Positions 16,660 through 27,500 of a DNA stretch of 64,000 nucleotides are shown here, piece after piece. Location: positions 1,984,001-2,048,000 of the forward strand of contig NZ_JBBOBR010000001.1 in NCBI RefSeq assembly GCF_038002165.1. The letters are read 5' to 3'. The notes under the pieces are model-generated. The model worked only from the letters and a program-made list of their open reading frames with translations. It was not told the origin of the DNA and did not search any database. The stretch comes from Cytobacillus sp. FSL H8-0458 (lineage in GTDB: Bacteria > Bacillota > Bacilli > Bacillales > Cytobacillaceae). Every line of letters starts with the position of its first letter. The first letter of the stretch is position 1. The translations under genes were made by a program, and so were the position numbers.

Positions 16660-18004
16660 AATATTAATTTATTTCTTAATAGTATCGTTATCAGGCATAT
16701 TATTAACTAGTCTTTCGATATTATGGGGTTTTGAAGATCGATTTAATGATTATTTATTAGAAGGAAGAGAGAAAAATATAAATCTGATTAAGGAAGAAAT
16801 ACTTAAAGAGTATAAAAATACTGGCTCACTACAAAGTGACCAAGTTTTAAGTATTCTTCATGATCAAGCTATGACAGAAAATCTATATTATGAAATATAT
16901 AATTCAGATGGAAAAATTCTCATTGAAACTAACTCAATGAGAAAGATGATGGAGAATATGGGGAAGGCCCATCGGCAAGATTCGGAGGCGAACTACAATT
17001 CAGATACTTATCATCTTTCTTTAGATAATAGGATTATTGGCAGCTTACAAGTGTATTACCAAGAGGAATTACTCGCTGAGGATTTCTCATTTTTTCAAGC
17101 TATTAAAAGATATGTTTATGCTGCAGCTTTTTTTACACTTATACTCTCAGTTTGCTTTAGTATTTTATTTTCCAAATGGCTTTCTTCTGGATTCAATAAA
17201 CTTTCCGCTGCTGTACAGGAGCTCCAAAAGCATAAATGGAACACCCGCTTGAACGTTGAGGAATTGACTGAGGAAATGAAGCCTCTTGGATGGTCTTTTA
17301 ATAGTTTAGCCAGTACACTTTTTACTGAAGAAAATCTTAGAAAGCAGTTTACCGCAGACCTCGCACATGAACTTCGTACACCGCTTGCAACATTGAGAAG
17401 TCAAATAGAGGCTTTTCAGGATGGAATTTGGGAGCCTACTCCAGAAAGGCTGCAACAAAGCCATAATGAGTTAATGCGCTTAGTGCGTCTGGTAAATGAG
17501 TTAGAAAAACTTCTTGCTGCTGAGAATCCGCAGATTAAGTTAAATATGAGTAATATAGAAGCAAATAAGATGGCATGTTTCTTAAAAAATCAATTTGATC
17601 CAATTTTTAAAGAAAAGGGAGTAAAACTTCAAATCCTTAATTATGGAAAAGAATTATGGTTTCATGCTGATCAAGACCGGGTTATTCAAATATTAACTAA
17701 CATTCTTAATAATGCCCTTCAATATACTTCCCCAAATAAAAAGGTGGTGATCTCATTTCTTGAAGAGAATGACAGTATAGGTTTCGTTGTAACCGATGAA
17801 GGAGTTGGGATTGATGAAGAGGATCTTCCCCATCTTTTTGAACGCTTTTACAGAGGTGATAAATCCAGAACTAGAAAAACCGGGGGAATTGGTATTGGCC
17901 TCTCCATAGTAAAAGCACTAATGAATGCACATGGTGGAGACATAAGGGTTAATAGTGAATTAAATAATGGCACCACAATAACGATCTTGTTCCCCAGAAA
18001 CTAA
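16637..18004 (+). CDS. Membrane sensor histidine kinase
   Basis: 455 residues from the ATG at 16637, which has GGAGG ten bases upstream and overlaps the regulator gene by 23 bases. An in-frame upstream start would lie deeper in the regulator gene. Layout: membrane helix (about 10-30), extracellular sensor domain (about 30-155), second helix, HAMP, then the H-box L-A-H-E-L-R-T-P-L, N-box N-I-L-N-N-A-L-Q, D-E-G-V-G-I and G-I-G-I-G-L-S. The pair resembles BaeS/CusS-type envelope sensors. The signal is unknown. Confidence 0.9.
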   Translation: MRKTMRSRILIYFLIVSLSGILLTSLSILWGFEDRFNDYLLEGREKNINLIKEEILKEYKNTGSLQSDQVLSILHDQAMTENLYYEIYNSDGKILIETNSMRKMMENMGKAHRQDSEANYNSDTYHLSLDNRIIGSLQVYYQEELLAEDFSFFQAIKRYVYAAAFFTLILSVCFSILFSKWLSSGFNKLSAAVQELQKHKWNTRLNVEELTEEMKPLGWSFNSLASTLFTEENLRKQFTADLAHELRTPLATLRSQIEAFQDGIWEPTPERLQQSHNELMRLVRLVNELEKLLAAENPQIKLNMSNIEANKMACFLKNQFDPIFKEKGVKLQILNYGKELWFHADQDRVIQILTNILNNALQYTSPNKKVVISFLEENDSIGFVVTDEGVGIDEEDLPHLFERFYRGDKSRTRKTGGIGIGLSIVKALMNAHGGDIRVNSELNNGTTITILFPRN

Positions 18005-18172
18005 TAGGCACCTACCCCATTTTTAATTTTGATTTACAGGCTTTTGGTGGGGGATTTTGCTAGCAGCTATTTACTTTTGTAAATCCTCATGCTTAACCTT
18101 GAAAGTTCAAGAGGTATAAATATTTATCGAATGAGGAAAAGATTAAAAAGCATAGTTTTTTATTACATGTGC

Positions 18173-18511
18173 TTACACCATATTTTCTGCACATTTTACA
18201 GTTATATATCGGAAATTGCTAAAGGAGGATACTGATGAACCAAGGATCTTACCATTCATATCACTGATAACGACATCAGTATTTGCCTCGGATTCCATTA
18301 AAGTTACGTGTGAGATTGTATCTGCTTCAAAGTGCTTTTCCAGTATGTCCCTATGGGCATTACCTCTTGCTTGCAAGGAAAGAAACTCTTCTTCTTTCCT
18401 TGAATCCACAAGGGCTGAATGTAAAAAGAAAAACATAAAAATCTCAAGGCTGAAGATAATTAGAAAGAACACAACTCCAAGCTAAATAGAAATTTTCTTC
18501 ACTTTATTCAT
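18173..18511 (-). pseudogene. Histidine kinase remnant (nonsense and 3' loss)
   Basis: The reading starts at ATG 18511 (MNKVKKISI), meets TAG at codon 10, then continues as L-G-V-V-F-F-L, a membrane helix, and a Cache-like sensor segment (ALVDSRKEEEF, T-D-V-V-I-S-D-M-N-G-K). It stops before the second helix, HAMP and kinase domains. The two halves join in the same frame, so one base change made the TAG. It is the front of a second envelope histidine kinase whose rest has been deleted. Confidence 0.7.
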
Positions 18512-18774
18512 CCGTTTCTCAAGAACTGCTAATTTAAATTATAATTCTTAAATTTCAAGAATATATGCAGAACAAGACATATTTGTTATGCACTATGATT
18601 TTTTTATTTATTGTTTAAAAGAGGATACTAAAAAAATGTCGGGAGCCTAACTTTTAATAACCTGGTATTTGTTAAAGTCTGATAAATCAAATGGTAGCAT
18701 ACAAATTTACTTATTTTTAATTAGACTTTAAGGGTAAAGTATCAATAAGTCGAGAATTTAAAGGAGAGATTAAC

Positions 18775-19071
18775 TTGCAAAAAGTTCAAATAGAAATATA
18801 TTCAAGATCAACTTGACTGGATTGTAAAGAAGCGAAGGAGTTTCTTTCGCAATACGGTATTAAATATATTGAATATGATTTAACCCGGAACCCAGCTAAA
18901 GAAGAAGAAATGAAAGAGAGAACAGGTTCGCGAATTGTGCCTGCTATTGTTATAAAAGATAAAAGACTTCCAAGTTTTATTAAACGCCCAAAGATCTTTA
19001 TTGGTTTTGAGGTGAATAAGGATAAAATATTACAATTGCTTAATGTTAAAAATAAATATGAGAATAACTGA
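18775..19071 (+). CDS. Glutaredoxin-like protein with in-frame TGA at the first redox Cys (candidate selenoprotein)
   Basis: 99 codons from a TTG start with AAGGAGAG upstream to TGA at 19071. Codon 14 is TGA (18814-18816). The translation is ...Y-S-R-S-T-(TGA)-L-D-C-K-E-A-K..., so the TGA replaces the first Cys of the glutaredoxin CxxC. The rest is intact: I-V-P-A cis-proline motif near residue 61, G-F-E near 83, normal length. A U-x-x-C site is the typical form of a Sec redox protein. A hairpin follows at 18832-18850. The alternative is a simple TGC/TGT to TGA nonsense change, as nearby genes are decaying. No sel genes lie fully in the window. Confidence 0.55.
18832..18850 (+). promoter_or_regulatory. 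Candidate SECIS-like hairpin
   Basis: GCGAAGG / CTTTCGC (one G-T pair) with loop AGTTT, starting 15 bases after the in-frame TGA; the loop begins 22 bases after it. Bacterial SECIS elements sit just after the UGA with the loop at roughly this distance and a G near the loop start. Short hairpins are common, so this is weak alone. Confidence 0.35.
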
Positions 19072-19522
<451 letters not shown>

Positions 19523-19798
19523 TTATTCACTATCCTGTGTACTATTAAAGAACATTTCTTCCTGATCTTGATTTTCCTTTTCATTGTTATTTTCCTTTTC
19601 ATTGTTATTTTCTTTTTCACCCATTTTCCCATCAGATTCATAACTTAATTCAAATGTTTTCTCAGGTTCCTTTTTCATTTCGATCGCTCCATTGCTTAGA
19701 TAATTTAGTACAGCGTCTTTTCCCTTAATAAATGCGTTTTTAGCTTGATGCGAACATGAGTTCCAATAATCCGTATTACACTGGCAGCAGTGCGGCAC
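19523..19798 (-). CDS. Cys-rich small protein overlapping the staygreen gene
   Basis: 91 residues; the ATG lies inside the last codons of the staygreen gene in another frame (23-base overlap). The N-terminus has P-H-C-C-Q-C-N then C-S-H, a possible metal site. The middle is basic and the C-terminus is very acidic with an E-N-N-N-E-K repeat from an 18-base tandem repeat. No family is recognised. Overlap and order suggest translational coupling to the staygreen gene. Confidence 0.5.
   Translation of the reverse strand: MPHCCQCNTDYWNSCSHQAKNAFIKGKDAVLNYLSNGAIEMKKEPEKTFELSYESDGKMGEKENNNEKENNNEKENQDQEEMFFNSTQDSE
19572..19618. repeat. 18-base tandem repeat, about 2.6 copies
   Basis: Unit TTTTCCTTTTCATTGTTA, in frame, encoding the repeated E-N-N-N-E-K of the acidic tail of the overlapping gene. 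It is a likely slippage site. Confidence 0.8.
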
Positions 19799-20249
19799 TT
19801 AAATACTTCCTGGGTGTCCCATAATAAATCAGCTTGCTGAATTCCGGATAAACAGATTCAAAGTATATAAAGATTGGCGAATCAAGCAGCCATGGATAGT
19901 TAGAATAAAAAAAACGGTCTCCATAAACCATGGCTGTCAGCGCCAGATCCAATTCTTTCTGGAAAATGAGAAACCTTATTTTTGAGTATTGCTGATCAAA
20001 TTCCCCGCTGCTGATATATACCCTTCCGCTCAGCACATACTGTCCCATTTGCGGAATCCATTCAGCAAGAACTTCATCACGCATTTTAGGATCAATTGCT
20101 TTAAAATCATAGCATCCGCCTATTGCCAAAAATAATTCTCCAGTTGCATCTGAGTGTGTAAGTGTATATTTCCTGCTGTCCACGGGTCTGAATTCCGTCG
20201 CAGGAGGCAAATATTTTACCGACAGCTTAGATGGATTAAATTTGCTCAC
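19776..20249 (-). CDS. Staygreen-family protein (SGR-like)
   Basis: 157 residues matching the staygreen domain, best seen in P-S-K-L-S-V-K-Y, Y-T-L-T-H-S-D-A-T-G-E-L-F-L-A-I-G and the Y-Y-G-T-P end. Plant SGR removes Mg from chlorophyll a; bacterial homologues occur in non-photosynthetic Firmicutes and some have dechelatase activity in vitro, with unknown natural substrate. The plant C-terminal Cys motif is absent here, but the overlapping next gene starts with a Cys-rich motif. The ATG has GGGGGCG upstream. Confidence 0.78.
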   Translation of the reverse strand: MSKFNPSKLSVKYLPPATEFRPVDSRKYTLTHSDATGELFLAIGGCYDFKAIDPKMRDEVLAEWIPQMGQYVLSGRVYISSGEFDQQYSKIRFLIFQKELDLALTAMVYGDRFFYSNYPWLLDSPIFIYFESVYPEFSKLIYYGTPRKYLSAALLPV

Positions 20250-20325
20250 ATGAAGCGCCCCCTATACAAATTTACTTATGCCCAGTATATGGGAGCAATA
20301 AAGAAACGTGACAAATGCCCAGTCA

Positions 20326-21087
20326 TTAACGCTTGCGTGAATTCATTTTCATGACTTTGGTGTCTTTTAAATTCCATTTTCCATCTTCATACAGCCAAAA
20401 GGACTCTACAAAGGCAATGGTATCTGCATTATATGCCCCGCTTATTCTCTGAACTCCCATTAACCCCTTTTTCCCTTCAACAGGGATGATCTTCAAAGTG
20501 CTATATGGATTTACCATAAGCTCAGTTGGCTCGCTAAGCTTGCCGTTTACATACAGACCGAGCCGTTCATACTCTTCACTCCGGTCCCGTAGATCGAACG
20601 TATACGATTGTTTTGTATCCTGGATGCTGATATTCGCTTTGTAGCCATTTTCAAATTGACTATTGATTACTAAAGGGTCCGGGACAGACAGGTCAATCAG
20701 CTTAAAGTCCTTTAAAGTATATAAATAAAAATTCGACAGGCCTCCGCTTCCGCCAGTTGGAATACTAATATACATATCATTAATGGAATCATGATTTAAA
20801 TCTTCAAATTGTATTTGAGGTTCATAGCCACCATCAAGCTTCGCTTTGTACGTATTCCCATCTGAAGCCTTAACTTCAAGTGAAATCTCTTTTAAAAATG
20901 AGGCGCCTTCCTCATAATAGACACCTTTAATATAGACAGTGTCCGCCTTATTATCACCGGTAACATCCACTTTATCTTTTGACAGCGTTACAATCTTTTG
21001 TTCTTGTTCACCTGCATATACTCCGGTAATAGCGGATAAAGACATAAAAAAGAAAGCCGCAAACGCAAAAAGCAATTCCTTCTTCAT
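20326..21087 (-). CDS. Secreted VCBS/FG-GAP-like protein
   Basis: 253 residues. Signal peptide ending in V-Y-A (about residue 25), then a beta-rich region with Asp/Asn-rich loops resembling calcium-binding FG-GAP/VCBS repeats: D-V-T-G-D-N-K-A-D-T-V and D-L-N-H-D-S-I-N-D. No catalytic motif. Similar secreted proteins are common in Bacillus with unknown role. AGGAGG ribosome site; monocistronic between two short spacers. Confidence 0.65.
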   Translation of the reverse strand: MKKELLFAFAAFFFMSLSAITGVYAGEQEQKIVTLSKDKVDVTGDNKADTVYIKGVYYEEGASFLKEISLEVKASDGNTYKAKLDGGYEPQIQFEDLNHDSINDMYISIPTGGSGGLSNFYLYTLKDFKLIDLSVPDPLVINSQFENGYKANISIQDTKQSYTFDLRDRSEEYERLGLYVNGKLSEPTELMVNPYSTLKIIPVEGKKGLMGVQRISGAYNADTIAFVESFWLYEDGKWNLKDTKVMKMNSRKR

Positions 21088-21150
21088 TTACGTATCCTCC
21101 TTATTTTTTTTATTATCTTGCCCAATTTTGGAAATAACATGTAAAATCAC

Positions 21151-21179
21151 AAAAAACCTCCTATCCTAAGGATAAGAGG
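21151..21179 (-). terminator. Intrinsic terminator of alsT
   Basis: Minus-strand hairpin CCTCTTATCCT / AGGATAGGAGG with a T6 tail. Confidence 0.88.
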
Positions 21180-21192
21180 CTATAGGAATAAA

Positions 21193-22623
21193 TTATTTAG
21201 CTGCTTTTTTTAAAGCACTTTCTTTTGTTTCCCAGGATTCAATCCCTTTTAAACCTGGGATAGAATCAGCATAAAACACAGGGTCTTTTCCTTCTTTCCT
21301 CTGTGCCTTATAATCATTCAAAGCGGCATAGGCAACTTTAGCAAGCAATATAATCGCTATAAAGTTAATGATCGCCATTAAGCCCATGAATAAGTCAGCA
21401 AGGCTCCAAACGATGGCTAAATCAACTACAGATCCGAAGATAACCATTCCGATTACAGCTATGCGATAAGTAAACAGCGCAGTGCGGCTCTCTTTAATAA
21501 ATTCAATATTGGTTTCTCCGTAATAATAATTACCGATAACCGAAGTAAAAGCAAATAAGAAAATAGCAACTGCAATAAAAATAGGTGCCCATGATCCAAC
21601 ATGTGTGCTAAGGGCTGCCTGAGTCAATTCTATGCCTGTAAGATCTGAATTCGCATAATCGCCTGATAGCAGGATAATAAACGCAGTAGCAGAACAGATT
21701 AAGATTGTATCCACAAATACCCCAAGGGTTTGGATCAGTCCTTGTTTTACAGGATGGGAAACGGCTGCTGTTGCCGCTGCATTTGGTACACTACCCATAC
21801 CTGCTTCATTTGAGAATAGACCCCTTTTAATACCCATCATCACAGCTGCACCCATGGCTCCGCCAGCGGCCTGATCAATTCCAAATGCACCCTTGACTAT
21901 GCTGCCAACCAGATTAGGAATTTCAGTAATGTTCATGATGACAATGATGATAGCGACAGCTAAGTATATAACCGCCATAATCGGCACAACAACTTGAGAG
22001 ACATACGCAATCCTTTTAACACCGCCGAAAATGATAGCCGCCGTTAATACCGCCAATACAATTCCGATTGTTAAACGACTTGTGCCAAACGCTTCATTAA
22101 ACGCTAAAGAGATGGTGTTCGATTGGACAGAGTTAAAAACCAATCCGAAACAGAATGTAATAATGATTGCAAAAATGATCCCCATCCAGCGCTTATTAAG
22201 TCCTTTTTCCATATAGTAGGCAGGTCCTCCGCGGAAACCATCTTTATCTTTAACTTTGTAAATCTGAGCAAGAGTACTTTCAATAAAGCTTGAAGCTCCC
22301 CCAATAAATGCGATAAGCCACATCCAGAAGACAGCGCCAGGTCCCCCTGCAGCAATCGCAGTTGCTACACCGGCAATATTACCTGTACCAACACGGGAAG
22401 CTGCACTAATAGTGAAAGCCTGAAAAGATGATATCCCTCTTTTGCCTTCAGCAGAAACCATTGCTTTATCGCCCAATATTCTGAACATTTCACCAAAAAA
22501 TCTTAATTGGACAAACCTGCTTTTAAAGCTGAAAAATAAACCAAGAATAATTAATGCGGCAATCAAAATGTACGTCCATAAAAGATCATTTAGAAAGCCT
22601 ACGATTGTTTCCAATAAAGCCAT
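21193..22623 (-). CDS. alsT: Sodium:alanine/glycine (AGCS) symporter
   Basis: 476 residues from the ATG at 22623, preceded by GGGGG; an in-frame upstream extension (to 22668) has no ribosome site. About ten membrane segments. AGCS family marks are visible: S-R-V-G-T-G-N-I-A-G-V-A near residue 90, G-G-P-A-Y-Y-M-E-K-G, and F-S-N-E-A-G-M-G-S-V-P-N-A. It imports small amino acids (Ala, Gly or Gln) with sodium. Its place after parC matches B. subtilis alsT. Confidence 0.9.
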   Translation of the reverse strand: MALLETIVGFLNDLLWTYILIAALIILGLFFSFKSRFVQLRFFGEMFRILGDKAMVSAEGKRGISSFQAFTISAASRVGTGNIAGVATAIAAGGPGAVFWMWLIAFIGGASSFIESTLAQIYKVKDKDGFRGGPAYYMEKGLNKRWMGIIFAIIITFCFGLVFNSVQSNTISLAFNEAFGTSRLTIGIVLAVLTAAIIFGGVKRIAYVSQVVVPIMAVIYLAVAIIIVIMNITEIPNLVGSIVKGAFGIDQAAGGAMGAAVMMGIKRGLFSNEAGMGSVPNAAATAAVSHPVKQGLIQTLGVFVDTILICSATAFIILLSGDYANSDLTGIELTQAALSTHVGSWAPIFIAVAIFLFAFTSVIGNYYYGETNIEFIKESRTALFTYRIAVIGMVIFGSVVDLAIVWSLADLFMGLMAIINFIAIILLAKVAYAALNDYKAQRKEGKDPVFYADSIPGLKGIESWETKESALKKAAK

Positions 22624-22938
22624 GCTATTCCCCCTAAACATTTTTATTATCTTGCAAAAACAACACACTCCTTATAATCTATCAAAAGAATTTTTAATAG
22701 ACAAGTCGAATATTCATTCGCAGGAGAGAATATTCGATAAAAACCTTGCTATTAAGCTGATTAAATTGTATTTCTTCATAAGCCAATTAAATATTTCTAA
22801 TCGATTTCATTTAAACTAGTATTAATTTTTATACAAATAAACTTTCATAAGAATAACATTATTCAAACTATTTTGGATTCAGTTTTAATTTAAAAAGATG
22901 ATATACACACAGGAAATTATTAATTCAGCAGACAAAAA
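22624..22938. promoter_or_regulatory. alsT upstream region with a perfect dyad
   Basis: About 315 AT-rich bases between parC and alsT. Holds the perfect inverted repeat TCGAATATTC / GAATATTCGA at 22706-22737 (12-base spacer), a possible operator for alsT; no known Bacillus regulator site is matched. No gene is seen. Confidence 0.45.
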
Positions 22939-22959
22939 AACCCCTGTATAACAGGGGTT
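22933..22959 (-). terminator. Intrinsic terminator of parC
   Basis: Minus-strand AACCCCTGT / ACAGGGGTT with a T-run tail. Confidence 0.9.
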
Positions 22960-22963
22960 AATT

Positions 22964-25408
22964 CTATTCAGTTGCATTGCCGGCATTTTCTGCTTCAGCC
23001 TTCCATATGCATTTTGCTTTTCCACTTTCGGAATCGTCAATGATAAACGATCCATTTGAATAGCGGTCATTAAAACGGATTGCCGAAGCATTAACTGCTT
23101 CTATATGGCCTTTTTCTGTTTCAATGTATAAGTCATCTTTACTGCGGACAATTACACACCCAACAATGCGATGAGGGTTTGATTTCAATTCACGAAGCAT
23201 CACTACACCGCGCTTGGCACGGGAGGTGCGTTCAAATTCAGTCAGCTTCACTTTTTTAATGGAGCCCCGCTGTGTAACAATCACAACAGCCTGTTCTTTT
23301 GGGTCCTCTATAAGCTGAGCGCCTGTAACAAAGTCGCCGTCTTTGAGATTGATGCCTTTAACGCCGGCAGCTCTTGCCCCTACAATGCTGACCTCTTCCT
23401 CATGGAACCAAAGGCCATATCCCTGGTGGGTCGCAAGGAAAATTTCCTTCGTGCCATCAGTTAAATAAACGTCAAGAACTTCATCATCGCCCTTTACATT
23501 GACAGCAACCAGCGGTTTAGAATATCGCTGTGCCTTATATGATTTCAGTTCGGTTTTCTTTACCATGCCGTTCTTCGTCATAAAGAGAAGATATTCTTCC
23601 GTCTCAAAATCTTTTACAGGAATTGCCCGGACAATCGATTCATTCCGGTCAATCGGAATGATATTGGCAATATGCTGACCAAGGTCTTTCCAGCGGATAT
23701 CCGGCAGCTGATGAACAGGGCAGTACAGATAGTTTCCTTTATTCGTAAATACAAGGAGAACATCGGTTGTATTCATATCAAGCTGGGCAATAATTCTGTC
23801 TGAATCCTTCATGCCGAAATCCTGTCCGTTAGAAGCGGCAAACGATCTCTGGCTGGTTCGCTTGACATAGCCTTCCTTCGTTACCGTTACAATAACATCT
23901 TCACTTGCTACCAGAACTTCAAGATTGATCTTGATTTCCTCGATTTCCGCTTCAATTCTGGTACGGCGTTCATCAGCAAAGCGCTTTTTAACATCCCTTA
24001 GCTCTTTTTTTATAACAGAGAGCAGCTTCTTCTCGCTTTCGAGAATAGCTTTAAGCTCGCCGATGAGCTTAGAAAGCTCCTCAGCCTCTGCTCTTAGGGC
24101 GGTTATATCTGTATTGGTTAATCGGTATAGCTGCAGGGAAACGATTGCTTCTGCCTGAGGTTCAGTGAACTCAAACTTTGCAATCAGATTATCTTTCGCA
24201 TCCCGTTTATCTTTAGAAGCGCGGATCGCTGCAATCACTTCATCAAGTATTGACAGAGCTTTCATCAGGCCTTCAACGATATGCTGGCGCGCCTCGGCCT
24301 TTTGCAGCTCATACTGGGATCTGCGTGTAACAACTTCTTTACGATGGCCTATATAAGCATCCAGCAGCTCTCTTAACCCCATTAATTTCGGGTGGCGATT
24401 GTGGATGGCTACCATATTGAAGTTATATGGGATCTGCAAATCACTGTTTTTGTACAGGTAATGAAGGACCCCTTCAGGATCTGCATCCTTTTTTAACTCG
24501 ATCACAATACGGAGCCCGGTCCGGTCTGTTTCATCACGGACTTCGGCAATGCCTTCCACTTTCCGGTCAAGGCGGAATTCATCAATCTTCTTAACCAGAT
24601 TTGCTTTATTCACTTCATATGGAATCTCAGTGATGACGATCTGTTTTTTTCCTCCGCGCAAATCCTCAAATTCAGCCTTACCGCGGACAATGATTTTGCC
24701 TCTTCCTGTTTCATAAGCTTTTTTTATTCCATCGACTCCCTGGATAATGCCACCAGTAGGGAAGTCCGGGCCCTTAATATGCTCCATCAGATCATCTATG
24801 GAACAATCAGGCTTATCCATCCGTAAAATAACACCATCAATTATCTCATTCAGATGATGGGGCGGAATATCAGTTGCATATCCCGCAGAAATGCCTGTCG
24901 AGCCGTTGACAAGCAAATTCGGATAAACTGCCGGCAAAACGGTTGGCTCATTGGACGTGTCATCAAAGTTCGGGATAAATTCAACCGTTCTTTTCTCAAT
25001 ATCTCTCAGCAATTCGGAAGAAAGGGGAGATAAACGGGCTTCTGTATAACGCATGGCTGCTGGGGGATCTCCATCGATGCTCCCATTATTGCCATGCATT
25101 TCCACAAGAAGGTTACGGACCTTCCAATCCTGGCTCATCCGCACCATCGCGTCATAAACTGAAGTATCGCCATGCGGATGATAATTGCCGATTACATTCC
25201 CGACTGTTTTAGCGGACTTTCTGAAGCCCTTTTCATGTGTGTTTCCTTCTACGTGCATGGCATAAAGAATCCGTCTTTGAACGGGCTTTAGCCCATCACG
25301 TGCATCAGGAAGGGCACGATCCTGAATAATATATTTACTATAACGCCCAAAGCGGTCGCCTAATACGTCTTCAAGAGGAAGGTCCCGGAATTTTTCAGCA
25401 GAACTCAT
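22964..25408 (-). CDS. parC: DNA topoisomerase IV subunit A
   Basis: 814 residues, normal for Firmicute ParC/GrlA. The catalytic Tyr121 is in A-A-M-R-Y-T-E-A-R. The quinolone region reads [12 protein letters not shown], so the usual hot-spot Ser and Glu (GrlA Ser80 and Glu84) are Thr82 and Asp86. C-terminal beta-pinwheel repeats follow. With ParE it decatenates replicated chromosomes. The start overlaps the parE stop by four bases (ATGA). Confidence 0.96.
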   Translation of the reverse strand: MSSAEKFRDLPLEDVLGDRFGRYSKYIIQDRALPDARDGLKPVQRRILYAMHVEGNTHEKGFRKSAKTVGNVIGNYHPHGDTSVYDAMVRMSQDWKVRNLLVEMHGNNGSIDGDPPAAMRYTEARLSPLSSELLRDIEKRTVEFIPNFDDTSNEPTVLPAVYPNLLVNGSTGISAGYATDIPPHHLNEIIDGVILRMDKPDCSIDDLMEHIKGPDFPTGGIIQGVDGIKKAYETGRGKIIVRGKAEFEDLRGGKKQIVITEIPYEVNKANLVKKIDEFRLDRKVEGIAEVRDETDRTGLRIVIELKKDADPEGVLHYLYKNSDLQIPYNFNMVAIHNRHPKLMGLRELLDAYIGHRKEVVTRRSQYELQKAEARQHIVEGLMKALSILDEVIAAIRASKDKRDAKDNLIAKFEFTEPQAEAIVSLQLYRLTNTDITALRAEAEELSKLIGELKAILESEKKLLSVIKKELRDVKKRFADERRTRIEAEIEEIKINLEVLVASEDVIVTVTKEGYVKRTSQRSFAASNGQDFGMKDSDRIIAQLDMNTTDVLLVFTNKGNYLYCPVHQLPDIRWKDLGQHIANIIPIDRNESIVRAIPVKDFETEEYLLFMTKNGMVKKTELKSYKAQRYSKPLVAVNVKGDDEVLDVYLTDGTKEIFLATHQGYGLWFHEEEVSIVGARAAGVKGINLKDGDFVTGAQLIEDPKEQAVVIVTQRGSIKKVKLTEFERTSRAKRGVVMLRELKSNPHRIVGCVIVRSKDDLYIETEKGHIEAVNASAIRFNDRYSNGSFIIDDSESGKAKCIWKAEAENAGNATE

Positions 25409-27387
25409 GAGTCAACACCCTCCTCCTCTAGTACTGAAATATTTTCATTTTCAAGTATGCTTCCATCTTCTTCAAGGCCGAATGCCACATTCGATTCAAT
25501 CCATTTGCGGCGGGGTTCAACCTTATCGCCCATCAAGGTGGTCACACGGCGTTCAGCTCTGGCTGCATCATCAATTTTAACGCGGATCAATGTGCGCGAC
25601 TCCGGGTCCATAGTTGTCTCCCATAGCTGGTCGGCGTTCATCTCCCCAAGCCCTTTGTAGCGCTGAAGCATATAGCCTTTACCCACTTTTTTAATGGTAT
25701 CCTGAAGATCATCATCACTCCATGCATACTCAATCACTTCTTTTTTGCCTGACCCCCTGCTGACTTTATATAAAGGAGGCAGCGCAATGAATACCTTTCC
25801 CGCTTCAAGCAGCGGTTTCATATACCTGTAAAAGAACGTGAGCAGGAGCACCTGGATATGCGCCCCATCAGTGTCGGCATCTGTCATGATGATCACCTTA
25901 TCATAGTTGACATCTTCCAGATTAAAATCCGCGCCAACGCCTGCCCCAACTGCATGGATAATGGTATTGATTTCTTCATTTTTAAAAATATCCGCAAGCT
26001 TTGCTTTTTCTGTATTGATTACTTTACCTCTAAGCGGAAGTACAGCCTGAAAACGCCTGTCCCTTCCCTGCTTGGCAGACCCCCCGGCAGAATCACCCTC
26101 AACGAGATATAATTCATTTCTTTGAGGGTTCCGCGATTGTGCAGGAGTCAGTTTTCCGGAAAGCATTGCTTCCGATTTTTTCCGCTTTTTCCCGCTTCTT
26201 GCTTCCTCACGTGCTTTGCGGGCCGCTTCTCTTGCCTGGAAAGCTTTTATCGCCTTTTTAATTAACAGAGAGCTTGTCTCCGGGTTTTCTTCAAGGAAAT
26301 AAGACAAATGCTCAGAAACAACTGAATCAACAGCAGATCGTGCTTCACTGGTCCCCAGTTTGCCTTTCGTCTGGCCCTCAAACTGCAGAAGCTCTTCAGG
26401 AACACGAACAGAGATGATCGCCGTGAATCCTTCACGCAGATCCGCTCCATCCAGGTTTTTATCCTTTTCCTTCAGAAGATTCACTTTGCGGGCATATTCG
26501 TTAAAAGCCCTAGTCATCGCAGTTTTGCTCCCAGCCTCATGCGTACCGCCGTCCTTTGTGCGGACGTTGTTGACGAATGAAAGGACATTTTCCGAGTAAC
26601 CATCATTGAATTGAAAAGCAAAATCCACTTCAATCCCATTGCTTTCGCCTTCAAAGCTTACGACAGGGTGCAGAACATCCTTTTCTTCATTTAAATATCC
26701 TACAAATGCTTCTATGCCGTTTTCATAGTGAAAAACGTCATGAAAATCATTACGCTCATCTATAATTTCTATTTTCATTCCTTTTAAAAGGAAAGCAGAT
26801 TCACGAAGACGCTCGCAAAGCGTTTCGTAATTATATGTGGTTGTCGAAAAAATCGACGGATCCGGCTTAAAATGAATGGTAGTCCCTGATTGATTTGTCT
26901 TTCCGGTCTTTTCCAGTGTAGTCACCGGCTTGCCGCCCAGCTCGAAACGCTGTTCATATACAAAGCCGTCACGTTTAATTTTAACCACAAGCCATTCGGA
27001 AAGGGCGTTGACGACAGATGCACCAACACCATGAAGCCCGCCGCTCGTCTTATAGCCTCCCTGGCCAAACTTTCCCCCTGCATGAAGGACAGTTAATATG
27101 ACTTCCGGAGTCGGCTTGCCCATTCTATGCATACCTGTAGGCATTCCGCGTCCTTTATCTTGTACACTAATTGAATTATCTTTATGTATTCTGACAATGA
27201 TATGATCCCCGTAACCTGCCAGTGCTTCATCGACAGCATTATCGACAATCTCATATACAAGATGGTGCAAACCCCTTGCATCCGTACTTCCAATGTACAT
27301 CCCAGGGCGTTTTCTAACCGCTTCAAGCCCTTCGAGTACCTGTATGGCATCATCATTGTAGTCAAAAGCTTCCTGATTTCTTGCCAC
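25405..27387 (-). CDS. parE: DNA topoisomerase IV subunit B
   Basis: 660 residues from the GTG at 27387, chosen because AAAGGGG lies seven bases upstream and the product then begins M-A-R-N-Q like B. subtilis ParE. GHKL ATPase motifs: [17 protein letters not shown] and G-G-L-H-G-V-G; Toprim motifs E-G-D-S-A-G-G and D-A-D-T-D-G-A-H. It supplies ATP hydrolysis for topoisomerase IV. A LexA-type box lies 114 bases upstream. Confidence 0.96.
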   Translation of the reverse strand: MARNQEAFDYNDDAIQVLEGLEAVRKRPGMYIGSTDARGLHHLVYEIVDNAVDEALAGYGDHIIVRIHKDNSISVQDKGRGMPTGMHRMGKPTPEVILTVLHAGGKFGQGGYKTSGGLHGVGASVVNALSEWLVVKIKRDGFVYEQRFELGGKPVTTLEKTGKTNQSGTTIHFKPDPSIFSTTTYNYETLCERLRESAFLLKGMKIEIIDERNDFHDVFHYENGIEAFVGYLNEEKDVLHPVVSFEGESNGIEVDFAFQFNDGYSENVLSFVNNVRTKDGGTHEAGSKTAMTRAFNEYARKVNLLKEKDKNLDGADLREGFTAIISVRVPEELLQFEGQTKGKLGTSEARSAVDSVVSEHLSYFLEENPETSSLLIKKAIKAFQAREAARKAREEARSGKKRKKSEAMLSGKLTPAQSRNPQRNELYLVEGDSAGGSAKQGRDRRFQAVLPLRGKVINTEKAKLADIFKNEEINTIIHAVGAGVGADFNLEDVNYDKVIIMTDADTDGAHIQVLLLTFFYRYMKPLLEAGKVFIALPPLYKVSRGSGKKEVIEYAWSDDDLQDTIKKVGKGYMLQRYKGLGEMNADQLWETTMDPESRTLIRVKIDDAARAERRVTTLMGDKVEPRRKWIESNVAFGLEEDGSILENENISVLEEEGVDS

Positions 27388-27500
27388 GAACATACCCCTT
27401 TCATTTCCTGCAAAAACACTTGCCGCCGAAAATCGCGGCATTGGAACACCATATAAGAATTCGGCTGTACAGCCAATTTTCTTTGTGAAAAAACAATGTT

